Of a DNA stretch of 64,000 bases, positions 24,807 through 33,684 are shown in pieces. The stretch lies in contig JAHBWG010000052.1 in the NCBI GenBank assembly GCA_019637095.1, positions 1 through 64,000 of the forward strand, in the 5' to 3' direction. Below the pieces are notes generated by a model. The model ran no database searches and was not told where the DNA came from. It worked only from the letters and a program-made list of their open reading frames with translations. Within the stretch, counting starts at the first letter, position 1; each line of letters begins with the position of its first letter. This stretch comes from Sandaracinaceae bacterium. GTDB taxonomy: Bacteria > Myxococcota_A > Polyangia > Polyangiales > Sandaracinaceae. A program made the translations under genes and the position numbers.

Positions 24807-26713
24807 TGGCGCGCGCGACCGCGCTCTGGGTCACCCTCGCGCTGATCGGCTGCGCCTCGCCGCCGTCGACCTCGCTCTACGCGCACCCGTTCCCCGACGA
24901 GCGGATGCGCGGCGACGACGGCACGATCGAGGCGGACCGCTTCCCGTGGGGCACCGGCGCGCCGCTGCGCGCGGCGAGCGTCGCCGCGCTGCGCGGGACC
25001 GACGGCTTCGGCACCACGGCGGCGATCCTGTTCCCGTTCGAGGCGCCGCTCGACCCCTCGTCGCTGCCGAGCCTCGAAGAGAGCGTGGCGCCGGGCGCGA
25101 GCGTGGCGCTGATCGACGTGGATCCGTCGAGCCCCGAGCGCGGGCGCCACCTGCCGCTCGACGTGCGGTTCCTCGCCGACGCGGGGCCCTTCGGCGGGAC
25201 GAACCTGCTCGTCGCGCTGCCGCTCCCCGGCGTCGCGCTCGCGCCCGAGACGCGCTACGCGGCCGTCGTCACGACGCGCGCGCGCACGCTCGGCGGCGCG
25301 CTCGCGCCGACCGACGAGCGCGGCGAGACCGCGGCGCACGAGGCGGCGCGCGCGGAGCTGGCGCGGCTCGGGATCGACGGCGGCTCGATCGCCGCGCTCG
25401 CCGTGCTCCGCACCGCCGACCCGACGCGCGAGCTGCGACGCGCGCTCGAGCAGGCCCGCGGCGACGCGCGCGCGCTCAGCGAGGCGCCGCGCCTCGTCGA
25501 GGAGCACGACGCGTACTGCGTCTACGCGAGCGAGCTCGCCGTCCCCGTCTACCAACACGGCACGCCGCCCTACCTCACGAGCGGCGGCGCGTGGGCGCGC
25601 GACGCGGACGGCGCGCTGGTGCTCGCGAGGTACGAGCGCGCGCGCGTGTGGATCACCGTCCCGCGCCGGGCCGACCCGAGCCCGCCGCTCGCGGTGTTCG
25701 TGCGCGCGGGCGGCGGCGGCGATCGCCCGCTCGTGGATCGCGGCCCCGGCGCGACGCCGGGAGCGTGGGCGGCGGGTCGCGGCCCGGCCGTCGAGCTCGC
25801 CGAGGCGGGCTGGGTCGGCGTCAGCGTGGACGGCCCGCTCGGCGGCGCGCGCAACCTCGCCGGCTGGGACGAGCAGCTCGCGGTCTTCAACGCGCTGAAC
25901 CTCCCGGCGCTGCGCGACACCGTACGCCAGTCCGCCCTGGAGCTCGCCCTCTTGCCCCACGCCCTCGCCGACACGATCCTCGACACGCGCGGCTGCGCGG
26001 GCGCCGCGCCCGCGACCGCGCTCGCGTCGGACGACCTCGCGCTCGTGGCGCACTCGACGGGCGCGACGATCGCGCCGCTCGCCGCCGCGGTCGAGCCTCG
26101 TTACCGCGCGCTCGTCCTCAGCGGCGCCGGCGCGAGCTGGCTGCGGCAGATCGTGCACAAGCGCAGCCCGGTGCCGATGCGCCCGCTCGCCGAGCACCTG
26201 CTCGGCTATACCGGCCGCGGCGTCACGCTGCGCGAGCACGACCCGATCCTCTCGCTCCTCTCGTGGGCGGGCGAGGTCGCCGACCCGATCGCGTACGCGC
26301 GCGCGCTCGACCCTTCGGTCCACGTGCTCGTGTTCCAAGGGGTGCGCGACACGTACATCCCGCCGCCGATCGCGAACCCGATGGCGCTCGCGTTCGGGCT
26401 CGAGCTCGCGGGCGACGCGCTCGACGCCGAGAGCGAGCGGCCGGTGCTCGGCGACCTCGCGCTCGTCGGACGCGGCGCGCGCGCGCTGCCCGCGTCGCCC
26501 TCGAGCGGCCAGGCGCTGCGCGTCGTCGTCCAGCACCCCGAGGACGGCGTCGAGGACGGCCACGAGGCGCTGTTCCAGCAGCCCGCGGCGCGCCGCCAGC
26601 TCCGCTGCTTCCTCGAGACGCTGCGCGGCGGTGCGCCGGTGCTCGTCGATCCTGTGCCGCTCGACCCCGTGCTGCGAGACGGTGGCGCGTCCTCGCCGGA
26701 GTGCTCGCCGTGA
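24806..26713 (+). CDS. alpha/beta-hydrolase-like lipoprotein
   Basis: 635 residues. Lipoprotein signal with lipobox LIGC (VTLALIGCASPPS). The N-terminal half is a beta-rich domain (LLVALPLPGVALAPETRYAAVV) resembling that of large extracellular lipases. The C-terminal half has a nucleophile elbow AHS417TGAT preceded by LALVAHSTG, and ends with CFLETLRGGAP. The classic GxSxG first glycine is replaced by Ala, so activity is uncertain. Sits in a tight operon upstream of the sensor pair. Confidence 0.65.
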   Translation: MARATALWVTLALIGCASPPSTSLYAHPFPDERMRGDDGTIEADRFPWGTGAPLRAASVAALRGTDGFGTTAAILFPFEAPLDPSSLPSLEESVAPGASVALIDVDPSSPERGRHLPLDVRFLADAGPFGGTNLLVALPLPGVALAPETRYAAVVTTRARTLGGALAPTDERGETAAHEAARAELARLGIDGGSIAALAVLRTADPTRELRRALEQARGDARALSEAPRLVEEHDAYCVYASELAVPVYQHGTPPYLTSGGAWARDADGALVLARYERARVWITVPRRADPSPPLAVFVRAGGGGDRPLVDRGPGATPGAWAAGRGPAVELAEAGWVGVSVDGPLGGARNLAGWDEQLAVFNALNLPALRDTVRQSALELALLPHALADTILDTRGCAGAAPATALASDDLALVAHSTGATIAPLAAAVEPRYRALVLSGAGASWLRQIVHKRSPVPMRPLAEHLLGYTGRGVTLREHDPILSLLSWAGEVADPIAYARALDPSVHVLVFQGVRDTYIPPPIANPMALAFGLELAGDALDAESERPVLGDLALVGRGARALPASPSSGQALRVVVQHPEDGVEDGHEALFQQPAARRQLRCFLETLRGGAPVLVDPVPLDPVLRDGGASSPECSP

Positions 26714-27810
26714 CGCGCCGTGGTATCGACTTCGCGATGCGCGCCCCGGCCAGCGAGGCTCCGGTCCCGCGCGAGCGGGCGCTCCCGCGCGAGGCGATGT
26801 GGTTCTTCGTCGCCGCGCCGCCGGTCCTCGCGTTCCTCTTCGACCCGAGCTGCGTGATGGACCCGCCGCACGTCGCGCGCGCGCTCGTCGCGATCACCTC
26901 CTACACGGTGCTCACCGGCCTCGCCGTGCACCTCAGCTTCGAGTGGGTCGCCGCGCGCGCCGGCGCGCTCAGCCTCGCGCTGCGCGTCCCCCTCCACGCG
27001 CTCGCGTGCGCGCTCGTGGTCACGCTCGTCACGCTGCCGCAGCTCCCGTTCATCGCGCTCGTCTACCCCGAGGCCGCGGGGAGCGAGCTCGACATCCTCT
27101 GGCGCGGCGTGCTCGTGAGCTACGTGTACCTCGCGATCGCGAGCCTCATCGCCCACCTGGCGCGCCAGGCGGTGCGCGAGCGGATGCGCGCGCACCAGGA
27201 GCGCACCGCCGCGCTCGAGGCGCGGCTCGCCGTGCTGCAGGCGCAGATGCAACCTCACTTCCTGTTCAACAGCCTGAACGTGTGCGCCGGGCTCGTGCAC
27301 GAGGACCCCGACGCGGCGGAGGGCACGCTCGATCGCCTCTCGGGGTTCATGCGCTACGCGCTCGAGAGCACCGAGCGCCGGCTCGTGCCGCTGCGCGACG
27401 AGCTCGACGCGGTCGCGAGCTACCTCGAGGTGCAGAAGCAGCGCTTCGGCGAGCGGCTGCGCTACCGGGTCGACGCCGACGAGGCCGCGCTCGGCCGGCT
27501 CGTGCCGCCCATGCTGCTCCAGCCGATCGTCGAGAACGCGCTCCACCACGGGCTGCGCGATCGCGAGGCCGGCGGCGAGGTGCGCGTGCGCGTCACCGAG
27601 CTCGACGACGGCGCGCTGCGCATCGCGATCGAGGACGACGGCGTCGGCCCCGGCGCGTCGCGGCACCGCGGCACCGGCACGGGGGAGCGCAACGTGCGCG
27701 AGCGCCTCGCGATCGTGTACGGCGAGCGCGCCTCCCTCGCGAGCGGCCGCTCCGAGGCGCTCGGCGGCTACGCGTGCACGCTCACGATCCCGGCTACCAT
27801 GCCGGCATGA
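26710..27810 (+). CDS. LytS-type sensor histidine kinase
   Basis: 366 residues from a GTG overlapping the previous stop by 4 bases; ATG 26737 is an alternative. Four hydrophobic segments lie in the first 155 residues. The kinase core is of the LytS/YehU (HPK8) class: MQPH183FLFNSLN with the phospho-acceptor histidine, LLQPIVENALHHG (N276) and EDDGVGPG. It should phosphorylate the LytTR regulator encoded immediately downstream. Signal unknown; the short membrane domain suggests an envelope or membrane cue. Confidence 0.9.
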   Translation: MTRRGIDFAMRAPASEAPVPRERALPREAMWFFVAAPPVLAFLFDPSCVMDPPHVARALVAITSYTVLTGLAVHLSFEWVAARAGALSLALRVPLHALACALVVTLVTLPQLPFIALVYPEAAGSELDILWRGVLVSYVYLAIASLIAHLARQAVRERMRAHQERTAALEARLAVLQAQMQPHFLFNSLNVCAGLVHEDPDAAEGTLDRLSGFMRYALESTERRLVPLRDELDAVASYLEVQKQRFGERLRYRVDADEAALGRLVPPMLLQPIVENALHHGLRDREAGGEVRVRVTELDDGALRIAIEDDGVGPGASRHRGTGTGERNVRERLAIVYGERASLASGRSEALGGYACTLTIPATMPA

Positions 27811-28493
27811 GGCTGCTCCTCGTCGACGACGAGCCGATCGCGCGCGCGCGGCTGCGGCGCCTCGCCGCGCGGCTCGGCGGCGTCGAGGTGGTCGGCGAGG
27901 CCGCGAGCGGCGCCGAGGCCCTGCGCCTCGCGCGCGAGCTCGCGCCGGACGCGCTCCTGCTCGACATCGACATGCCCGGGCTCGACGGGCTCGGCGTCGC
28001 CGAGGCGCTCGAGGGCCCCGCGGTGATCTTCACCACCGCGCACCCGCAGCACGCGCTCGAGGCGTTCGAGGTCGGCGCGCACGACTACCTCCTCAAGCCC
28101 GTCTCGCTCGAGCGCCTCGCGCGCGCGCTCGAGAAGGTGCGCGCGCGCCGCGGCGCGGGCGAGGAGCCGTGGCGCCTCGTGGTCGGCGACGGTTCGCTGC
28201 GCCGCTTCGTCGACGCGCGCGAGGTGAGCTGCTTCGTCGCCGATCAGAAGTACGTCGTCTTCCGCCACGAGGATCGCGAGCTCTTGCTGCGCGAGAGCCT
28301 CGACGCGCTCGAGGGGCGCCTCGCGCCCTACGGCTTCTTGCGCGTGAGCCGCGGCGCGCTCGTCCGCCGCGACGCGGTCGACGCGTGGGACACCGCGGAC
28401 GGCGGCACCGTCGTGCTCGCCGACGGGACGCGCGTCCCCGTCAGCCGCCGCGCCGCGCCTGCCGTGCGCGCCGCCCTCGGCCTCGATCGCTGA
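27807..28493 (+). CDS. LytTR-family response regulator
   Basis: 228 residues; ATG overlaps the kinase stop by 4 bases (ATGA). Receiver domain 1-115 with D7/D8, phospho-acceptor D53 (LLLDIDMPG) and K97 (LLKPVS). The C-terminal LytTR DNA-binding domain runs from about 130 to 228 (ADQKYVVFRHEDRELLLRES, FLRVSRGALV). The pair with the upstream LytS-type kinase is classical; likely targets are envelope or extracellular genes, possibly this same operon. Confidence 0.93.
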   Translation: MRLLLVDDEPIARARLRRLAARLGGVEVVGEAASGAEALRLARELAPDALLLDIDMPGLDGLGVAEALEGPAVIFTTAHPQHALEAFEVGAHDYLLKPVSLERLARALEKVRARRGAGEEPWRLVVGDGSLRRFVDAREVSCFVADQKYVVFRHEDRELLLRESLDALEGRLAPYGFLRVSRGALVRRDAVDAWDTADGGTVVLADGTRVPVSRRAAPAVRAALGLDR

Positions 28494-28556
28494 GCCGCCT
28501 TCCGCGCGGCGCGCCCGCCGGGGAATGGGGAGCGGGCGCTGGCGTGTCCGTCGAGC

Positions 28557-29369
28557 GTGCGCCGCCTCCTCGCCGGGCTCGCCTTCGCGCTCTGGCTGCC
28601 GCTCGTCGCCGTGCGCGCGCAGCCCTCGGCGTCCGTCGAGGGGCTCGTCGTCGAGCGCGTGCGCCTGCCGCGCGCGCCCGAGGTCGCCGCCGGCAACCGC
28701 GTCCTCACCGTCGTTCGCGTGGACCTCTCGCGCTACCGCCTCGCGGTGCTCAGCGCGGTCCGCGATGGCGCGCCGCGCACGCTCGACGCGTGGGTGCGCG
28801 ACCACCGGCTCGCCGGCGGGATCAACGCGGGGATGTTCCTGCCGAGCTACCGCCCCGTCGGCACCCTGCTCGATCGAGGCGAGGCGCTGAGCCTGCGCAA
28901 CCCGGCGCGCTACGACGGCATCGTCGGTTGGGATCCGCGGCCCGGCGCGAGCGCGATCGCCGTCGGCGGCCGAGGCTGTCCGACGAGCCGCGAGGGCCTC
29001 CTCGAGCGCTACCAGTCCGCGGTGCAGGGCTTCCGCATGATGATCGACTGCGCCGGCCGCGCGCGCCCGTGGCCCACGCGCCGCCGCTACAGCGCCGCCG
29101 CGCTCGGACGCGACGCCGAGGGCCGCGCGGTGTTCGTCCACACGCGCACGCCCTACCGCATGGAGGTCCTCAACCAGATGATGGTCGAGCTCGACCTCGG
29201 CATCCGAGGCCTGGTCTACATGGAGGGCGGCCCCGAGGCCTCGCTCGTCGTGCGCGAGGGCGCGACGAGGGTGACCGAGATCGGGAGCTGGGAGGACGGC
29301 TTCTGGGAGAACGACGGCAACGACCGCCTCTGGGACATCCCGGGCGTCATCGGCTTCACCCGCCGCTGA
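28557..29369 (+). CDS. phosphodiester glycosidase (NAGPA) family secreted protein
   Basis: 270 residues from GTG. Signal peptide ending AVRAQ. The core shows AGGINAGMFLPSYRPVGTLL, RMMIDCAGR and VYMEGGPEASLVV, matching the NAGPA/DUF2233 fold (INxxFF..., LDGGxS...) of uncovering-enzyme-like phosphodiester glycosidases. It would act outside the cytoplasm on a phosphoglycan or cell-wall-linked sugar. The usual LDGG is MEGG here. It follows the LytTR regulator by 63 bases on the same strand. Confidence 0.78.
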   Translation: MRRLLAGLAFALWLPLVAVRAQPSASVEGLVVERVRLPRAPEVAAGNRVLTVVRVDLSRYRLAVLSAVRDGAPRTLDAWVRDHRLAGGINAGMFLPSYRPVGTLLDRGEALSLRNPARYDGIVGWDPRPGASAIAVGGRGCPTSREGLLERYQSAVQGFRMMIDCAGRARPWPTRRRYSAAALGRDAEGRAVFVHTRTPYRMEVLNQMMVELDLGIRGLVYMEGGPEASLVVREGATRVTEIGSWEDGFWENDGNDRLWDIPGVIGFTRR

Positions 29370-29430
29370 TCGGCGCGATCGCTCGCCCGACTCGGCGCGC
29401 CGGCGACGCCATGTCTTGCCGACGAGCTTC

Positions 29431-29505
29431 GCGCAGAGGGCGCAGCGGGCGCAGAGCTCGCTCTTCGCGATCGAGCTCGATCTCTGCGTCGCTGCGTCTG
29501 TGCGC
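29431..29505. repeat. imperfect inverted repeat (GCGCAGAGGGCGCAG type)
   Basis: Left arm 29431-29456 (GCGCAGAGGGCGCAGCGGGC...) pairs imperfectly with right arm 29482-29505 (CTCTGCGTCGCTGCGTCTG...), 25 bases apart. Such gcagag-rich palindromes occur between genes in many GC-rich bacteria; they fold as RNA or DNA hairpins. Confidence 0.55.
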
Positions 29506-29657
29506 GAGATCGCGAGACCGCTGCGAAGCTGGTTCGCCTCCGCGATGGGCTCTGGCACCCGACCGCCGGACCGCTGGCCATCGCTATCGGGTATCGGGTG
29601 CAGATCGGCTCATGTCCGTCACCTCGGCGGCACAGACGCTGCGAAGTCATGGAGATT

Positions 29658-29755
29658 CTCAACCGCGGAGGGCCGCAGAGGACCGCAGAGAGATGCGGTA
29701 TTGGCCGGGTCTCGTCGTCCCCTCCGCGGCCCTCGGCGGCCCTCTGCGGTTGGAG
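29658..29755. repeat. second imperfect inverted repeat of the same style
   Basis: Left arm 29658-29692 (CTCAACCGCGGAGGGCCGCA...) and right arm 29721-29755 (...GGCCCTCTGCGGTTGGAG) are near-complementary over some 30 bases, with a 28-base centre. Similar in composition to the pair at 29431-29505. Confidence 0.6.
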
Positions 29756-29924
29756 TTCGGCTCGGTGACCGCCTCCGTCGACGCTGGGCCGCGTCCGGCA
29801 GCCCCGCGCCGACGCCGCCGTCGCAGTTCGGGCGTGCGTCGCAGGCGGCGAGCAGCGCACGTCGGGTTGGTCCACCCGTGAGCTGCGGTGGTCGGCGCGG
29901 GCCGAACCACGTACGATCGACTGC

Positions 29925-30845
29925 ATGGCTCGTCCCCCGTTCGTCATCGGCGCGCGGTTGCCCGGCGCGATCACCGTCACCCCGCGCCCCGAGCCGGTTC
30001 CCAGCACCCCCCCGGTCGCGACCGAGCGGCCGGTGCGGCCGCGCGTCGCCCCGCCCGCGGGCGGCCCCGCGCCGGGGGTGGTCGCGCCGCTTCCCAGCAC
30101 CCTCGAGCCCCCGATCCCCCGCGTTCCGCCCGCCGGTCTCGATTCCCAGCAGCTCACCGACTGGGTGCGCGCGCGGCTCGCCGACCACGAGGGCCTGCGC
30201 GCCCGCTCCTTCTGGGAGACCGGCCACCTCATCGCGCTCTTGCTGCCGCGCGGCCGCAGCGCGGGCGCCAGGGACATCAAGGAGCTCGTCGAGCGCGCCG
30301 AGCTCGGCATCGCGCACATGACCGCGCAGAAGTACGTCATGGTCGCGCGCTCGTTCGAGCGCGAGATCGCCGTGAGGACCGGCATCGAGAAGTGCTACGC
30401 GCTCACCGTCTACGCCAAGGCGATTGGCCGTGAGGGCCAGGCCGCCAAGATCCTCGCCGACGACGAGCTCATCGACGGAAGCGACGACGGCCGCGGCCGG
30501 CGCCTGCGCGCCGCCGCCATCTCCGGCGTGAAGCTGCGCGAGGCGATCCGCACCCTCAAGGGCGCGAGCACCGCGCCGCCGACCGAGGTGCAGCGCGAGC
30601 GCGAGGCCGCCGCGAAGACCGCGCAGGTCTACGCGCGCAAGCTCGGCATGACCAGGGCGGTCGCGCGCCTCGTGCGGCACGGCGGCGAGACCAAGGTCGC
30701 CATCTACCTCCCGCTCGGCGCCGCCGCGAACCTCGAGGCCAAGGCCCCCCTCGCCGCGCTCGAGCTGGTCGCCAGGCTCTCCCGCACCGACACCGCGTTC
30801 GCCGCGCTCGCGCGCGACCGAGGCCTCTTGCGCCGCGCGGCTTGA
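29925..30845 (+). CDS. hypothetical protein with possible HTH (DUF3102-like) segment
   Basis: 306 residues. The first 80 are Pro-rich and low-complexity. From about 85 the sequence LTDWVRARLADHEG, SFWETGHLIALLL, ELGIAHMTAQKYVMVARSF resembles the helix-turn-helix layout of DUF3102/plasmid-type regulators (a FWEIG-like helix, a cross-reading helix, a TAQxYM helix). The C-terminal half is helical and basic (REREAAAKTAQVYARKLG, VARLVRHGGETKVAIYLP). DNA binding is inference; no partner gene clarifies it. Confidence 0.5.
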   Translation: MARPPFVIGARLPGAITVTPRPEPVPSTPPVATERPVRPRVAPPAGGPAPGVVAPLPSTLEPPIPRVPPAGLDSQQLTDWVRARLADHEGLRARSFWETGHLIALLLPRGRSAGARDIKELVERAELGIAHMTAQKYVMVARSFEREIAVRTGIEKCYALTVYAKAIGREGQAAKILADDELIDGSDDGRGRRLRAAAISGVKLREAIRTLKGASTAPPTEVQREREAAAKTAQVYARKLGMTRAVARLVRHGGETKVAIYLPLGAAANLEAKAPLAALELVARLSRTDTAFAALARDRGLLRRAA

Positions 30846-31138
30846 GCCATCGCTGGGACGAGTGGCCCCCCGCGTCGCAGTGGCTCGAGATGAGCGCGGG
30901 AGGCGACGAGACCAGGCGCCTCGGAGGGGACGCGAGACCGCGATCGTTCGCGCGCGCGCCGCGGGCGCGCTCTCCTCGCGCTCCGGCTCTCGCCCGCTCC
31001 CGTGCCGCAGTCCCCTCGTGCAGCACGCGCGGGGTGAGCGTGAACGCCGACCTCGGCGCGGTGCGCTCGACGGGCGGCCGCACCCTCGAGCGTCCGCTCT
31101 GCCGAGCCCGCGCCGACCTCGCGCCGCCGGATCGTCGC

Positions 31139-31849
31139 TCACGCCGGGCGCCAGACCGCGCCGCGGCCGCGACCCGAGGGCACGAGCCCGATGGTGCGCA
31201 GGTCGCTCGCGGCTTGCTGGCGGGAGACTCCGTCGCCGACGAGCTCGAGGTACTCGGTCATCGTGAGCGCGCCCTGCTCTTGGACCAAGCGCTCGGCCAG
31301 GCGCCGGCGCGAGGCCGCGTCGAGCCGGCCCACGGTGCGCTTGCGGAACGCGTCGACGGTGGGTCGCTCGGTTCCGAGGAAGCCCCAGCGCGTGTACGCG
31401 CGCAGGTCGCGGCCGAGCTTCCTGCGCGCCAACCGGCTGCCCGGGACCTCCGCGTCGATGAAGAAGCGCTCGGGCGGCTCGAGGCGGCGGTGCCCCTTGG
31501 CGACGTAGTCGGCCATGTAGTGGACCTCGCGCTCGCGCGTGGCCTCGCGCGCGAGCTCGAAGACCACGAGCAGCGTCTGCGGCCAGCGCATGCTCTGCAT
31601 GCGCGCTCGCAGGCGCCTGGGGTCGAGCTCGGCCTCGTGCTCGACCACCAGCTGGACGAGGATCCCGAGCAGGCGCGGGTCGTAGCGGAGCATCTCGGCG
31701 GCGAGCACGAGGAGGTCCTCGAGCGACTGCGGGTGGTAGGGCCACCCGCGCCGTCGACCGACCGAGGGCGCGCCGTGCCGGGCCAGCTCCCAGTAGAGCC
31801 GCTCGAGGTCCATCGGCGTCGGGACGCGGCTGAGCAGGCCCGAGCTCAC
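31139..31849 (-). CDS. partner of nucleotidyltransferase-like gene; putative toxin-antitoxin component
   Basis: 236 residues from a GTG overlapping the upstream stop by 4 bases (GTGA), so strictly coupled. The first half is helical with LEDLLVLAAEMLRYDPRLLGILVQLVVEHEAELD; the C-terminal third (RRLAERLVQEQGALTMTEYLELVGDGVSRQQAASDLRTIG) looks like a winged-helix DNA-binding domain. No family name is recognised. Order and coupling resemble toxin-antitoxin modules; the C-terminal helix-turn-helix could make this the autoregulator. Confidence 0.6.
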   Translation of the reverse strand: MSSGLLSRVPTPMDLERLYWELARHGAPSVGRRRGWPYHPQSLEDLLVLAAEMLRYDPRLLGILVQLVVEHEAELDPRRLRARMQSMRWPQTLLVVFELAREATREREVHYMADYVAKGHRRLEPPERFFIDAEVPGSRLARRKLGRDLRAYTRWGFLGTERPTVDAFRKRTVGRLDAASRRRLAERLVQEQGALTMTEYLELVGDGVSRQQAASDLRTIGLVPSGRGRGAVWRPA

Positions 31850-32388
31850 GCGTCCTCGGCGTCTCGCAGATCGTCGAAGAAGTCGGCCGCGCTTCGCGCC
31901 TTGGGGACGCGCCGCTCGACGAGCGCGGCGAGGTGCGCGTCCACGAGGTCCAGATCGTCGCACTCGCGGAGCAGGCGCCGCGCGTGCCCGATGTCCTTGT
32001 CGCGGCCGGCGAAGCACTTCATGACGAGCACGTCCTCGGGACCGAGCGCGCGGACCGTCAGGCGCTCGCCCTCGTAGACGGTGCGCAGCCGGCTCGCGTA
32101 GTCGTCGGGCAGGACGGTGGTGTAGGTGACGAAGTGCTCGTTCAGCCAGTCGGGCTCGATGTCGAGCTCCTTCGCGACGCGGTGGGCCGCGCCGTCGAGG
32201 TCGCTCATCGACAGTCCGCCCCGCTGGGCGAAGGCGTCGATGTCCTGGGTCGCGAGCGGGTGGTCGTAGGCGAGCACCATCGCCGCGCCCCCACCGACGA
32301 TCAGCGTCACGGACGCGTCGATGGCCGCGTCGAGCCGCGTGAGTGCTTCGAGCATCAAGCTCCGGTCGAGCGCACGTCGGGCAGGCAT
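31846..32388 (-). CDS. nucleotidyltransferase-like protein (DUF6036 type)
   Basis: 180 residues from ATG 32388. The N-terminus contains TLIVGGGAAMVLAYDHPLATQDIDAF: a glycine pair followed by DxD, the nucleotidyltransferase signature seen in DUF6036/MNT/AbiEii-type proteins. Such enzymes transfer nucleotides to tRNA, protein or antitoxin partners. The first gene of a two-gene operon with its own compact promoter. Whether it is toxin or antitoxin is not determinable from sequence. A reading from 32415 is open but would cover the promoter. Confidence 0.72.
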   Translation of the reverse strand: MPARRALDRSLMLEALTRLDAAIDASVTLIVGGGAAMVLAYDHPLATQDIDAFAQRGGLSMSDLDGAAHRVAKELDIEPDWLNEHFVTYTTVLPDDYASRLRTVYEGERLTVRALGPEDVLVMKCFAGRDKDIGHARRLLRECDDLDLVDAHLAALVERRVPKARSAADFFDDLRDAEDA

Positions 32389-32394
32389 GCGGGC

Positions 32395-32423
32395 TATATG
32401 ACAAGTAAAAGACAAGTAGTCAA
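32395..32423 (-). promoter_or_regulatory. promoter with tandem ACTTGTC repeats, leaderless
   Basis: On the minus strand: TTGACT (32423-32418), 17-base spacer, CATATA (32400-32395), then six bases to the ATG at 32388, so transcription should begin at the start codon. Two ACTTGTC direct repeats, 11 bases apart, fill the spacer and touch the -10: a likely operator. A GACAATGTC palindrome lies just upstream. The segment is far more AT-rich than the genome. Confidence 0.6.
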
Positions 32424-32433
32424 GACATTGTCA

Positions 32434-33624
32434 TTACCGCGGCAGGATCGCCCGCGCGATCCGCGCGCCGACGACGCGGTGCCCCTCGGGCGTGAAGTGC
32501 ACGTGGTCGCTCGCGCCCAGGCCCGCCTCGACCCAGCGGAGCATCGAGAGCGGCCCGCCCATCAGCGCGACGAGGTCGAGGTGCCCGCAGCCGTGGCGCG
32601 CCGCTGCCTCGCGCTGCGCGGCGATCACCTCGGCGGCGCGCGCGCGCGCGATGAACGCGCCCCGACGATCGCGCGCCGGCCAGTCGCTCGGGCCGAGGAT
32701 CAGGCACGACGCGCGCGGCGCGAGCGCGCGGGCGCGACGCAGCGCCTCGTCGAGCTCCGCGCGGTACGCCGCGATCGGCCGCCCTGGCGCGCTCTCGTTC
32801 GTGCCGTAGGAGAGCACGACGAGATCGGGGCGCAGCGCCGCGAGCGGAGCGCGCATCACCTCGTCGTCCCACGCGAGCCGGTCGCCCATCCGCGCGCCTG
32901 GCGCGCCGAGCGCGTCGACGATCACGCCGGGCGCGTCGCGCTCGAGCGAGACGCCGAAGAGGCGCACCGGGCCGTCGCCGTGCGCGACCAGATCGAGCCG
33001 CATCAGACCGCCGTCGGGCGCGACGCGCTCCGAGCGCGCGGCGCGGCGACCACGCGTCGAGAGCTCGCGCGGCGGCGCGCCGTCGACCGAGAGCGTGAGC
33101 CGCCCTCCCCCCGGCTGCGCGAGGTAGAAGACGCGCGCCGAGTCGACGCGCGCGCTCGGGGCGACGAACGCGCGGGCCGGCTCGCGCGCCTCGATCGCGA
33201 AGCCCGCGGGCCCGAACGCGTCGCGCCGCGCCGACCGTCCGCTCACGCGCAGGCCGCGCCAGCGATCCGCCTCGGCGATGGCGACCCGCGCGTGCGCGTA
33301 GAGCGGGAACGGCCGCGCGGGCATGACGAGCCCCGGGCCCGCGTCGCCGTAGCGGCCCTGGAGCGCGACGCGCAGCGGCGCCGTGATGCCGTCCTCGCTG
33401 ACGTGCGACGCGCCCCACACGAGGACGCGCGTGCGCTCGCCGCGCGCGAGCGCGCCGTGGAACGCGCGGAGCGCTCGCCCGCTCGGGTCGTGCACCGCGA
33501 CGTCCGCGCCGGGCGCCTCGGGCGCCTGCGCCCCGACGTCGTCGCCGAGCGCGAGCGCGCCGCACGAGACGACGACGCACGAGACGACGACGAAGAGCGC
33601 ACCGAGCCGGCGGCGAGCGAGCAT
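32434..33624 (-). CDS. SGNH/GDSL-family hydrolase, secreted
   Basis: 396 residues. Hydrophobic N-terminus with a cysteine (VVVSCVVVSCGALA) giving export or lipidation. SGNH landmarks: VLVWGASHVSEDG with nucleophile S73, LVVLSYGTNES (the Gly/Asn blocks) and DHVHFTPEGH (Asp-x-x-His). A middle beta-sandwich segment separates block I from block III, as in peptidoglycan or polysaccharide O-acetyl esterases of the OAT/Ape type. Likely deacetylates an extracellular or periplasmic glycan. Converges with nothing; the upstream neighbour is the cysteine-repeat lipoprotein. Confidence 0.8.
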   Translation of the reverse strand: MLARRRLGALFVVVSCVVVSCGALALGDDVGAQAPEAPGADVAVHDPSGRALRAFHGALARGERTRVLVWGASHVSEDGITAPLRVALQGRYGDAGPGLVMPARPFPLYAHARVAIAEADRWRGLRVSGRSARRDAFGPAGFAIEAREPARAFVAPSARVDSARVFYLAQPGGGRLTLSVDGAPPRELSTRGRRAARSERVAPDGGLMRLDLVAHGDGPVRLFGVSLERDAPGVIVDALGAPGARMGDRLAWDDEVMRAPLAALRPDLVVLSYGTNESAPGRPIAAYRAELDEALRRARALAPRASCLILGPSDWPARDRRGAFIARARAAEVIAAQREAAARHGCGHLDLVALMGGPLSMLRWVEAGLGASDHVHFTPEGHRVVGARIARAILPR

Positions 33625-33684
33625 GCCGCGTCGATCTACGATCGGCGAGGCGCGCGCGCTTCCCGCCGCGCGCGGCTCACGTGG

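Larger units (their letters stand above)
29370..29924. other. intergenic region with palindromic repeats
   Basis: No gene in about 550 bases. It contains two pairs of inverted G/C-rich repeats listed separately. The readings that cross it are low-complexity by-products of those repeats. Confidence 0.6.
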
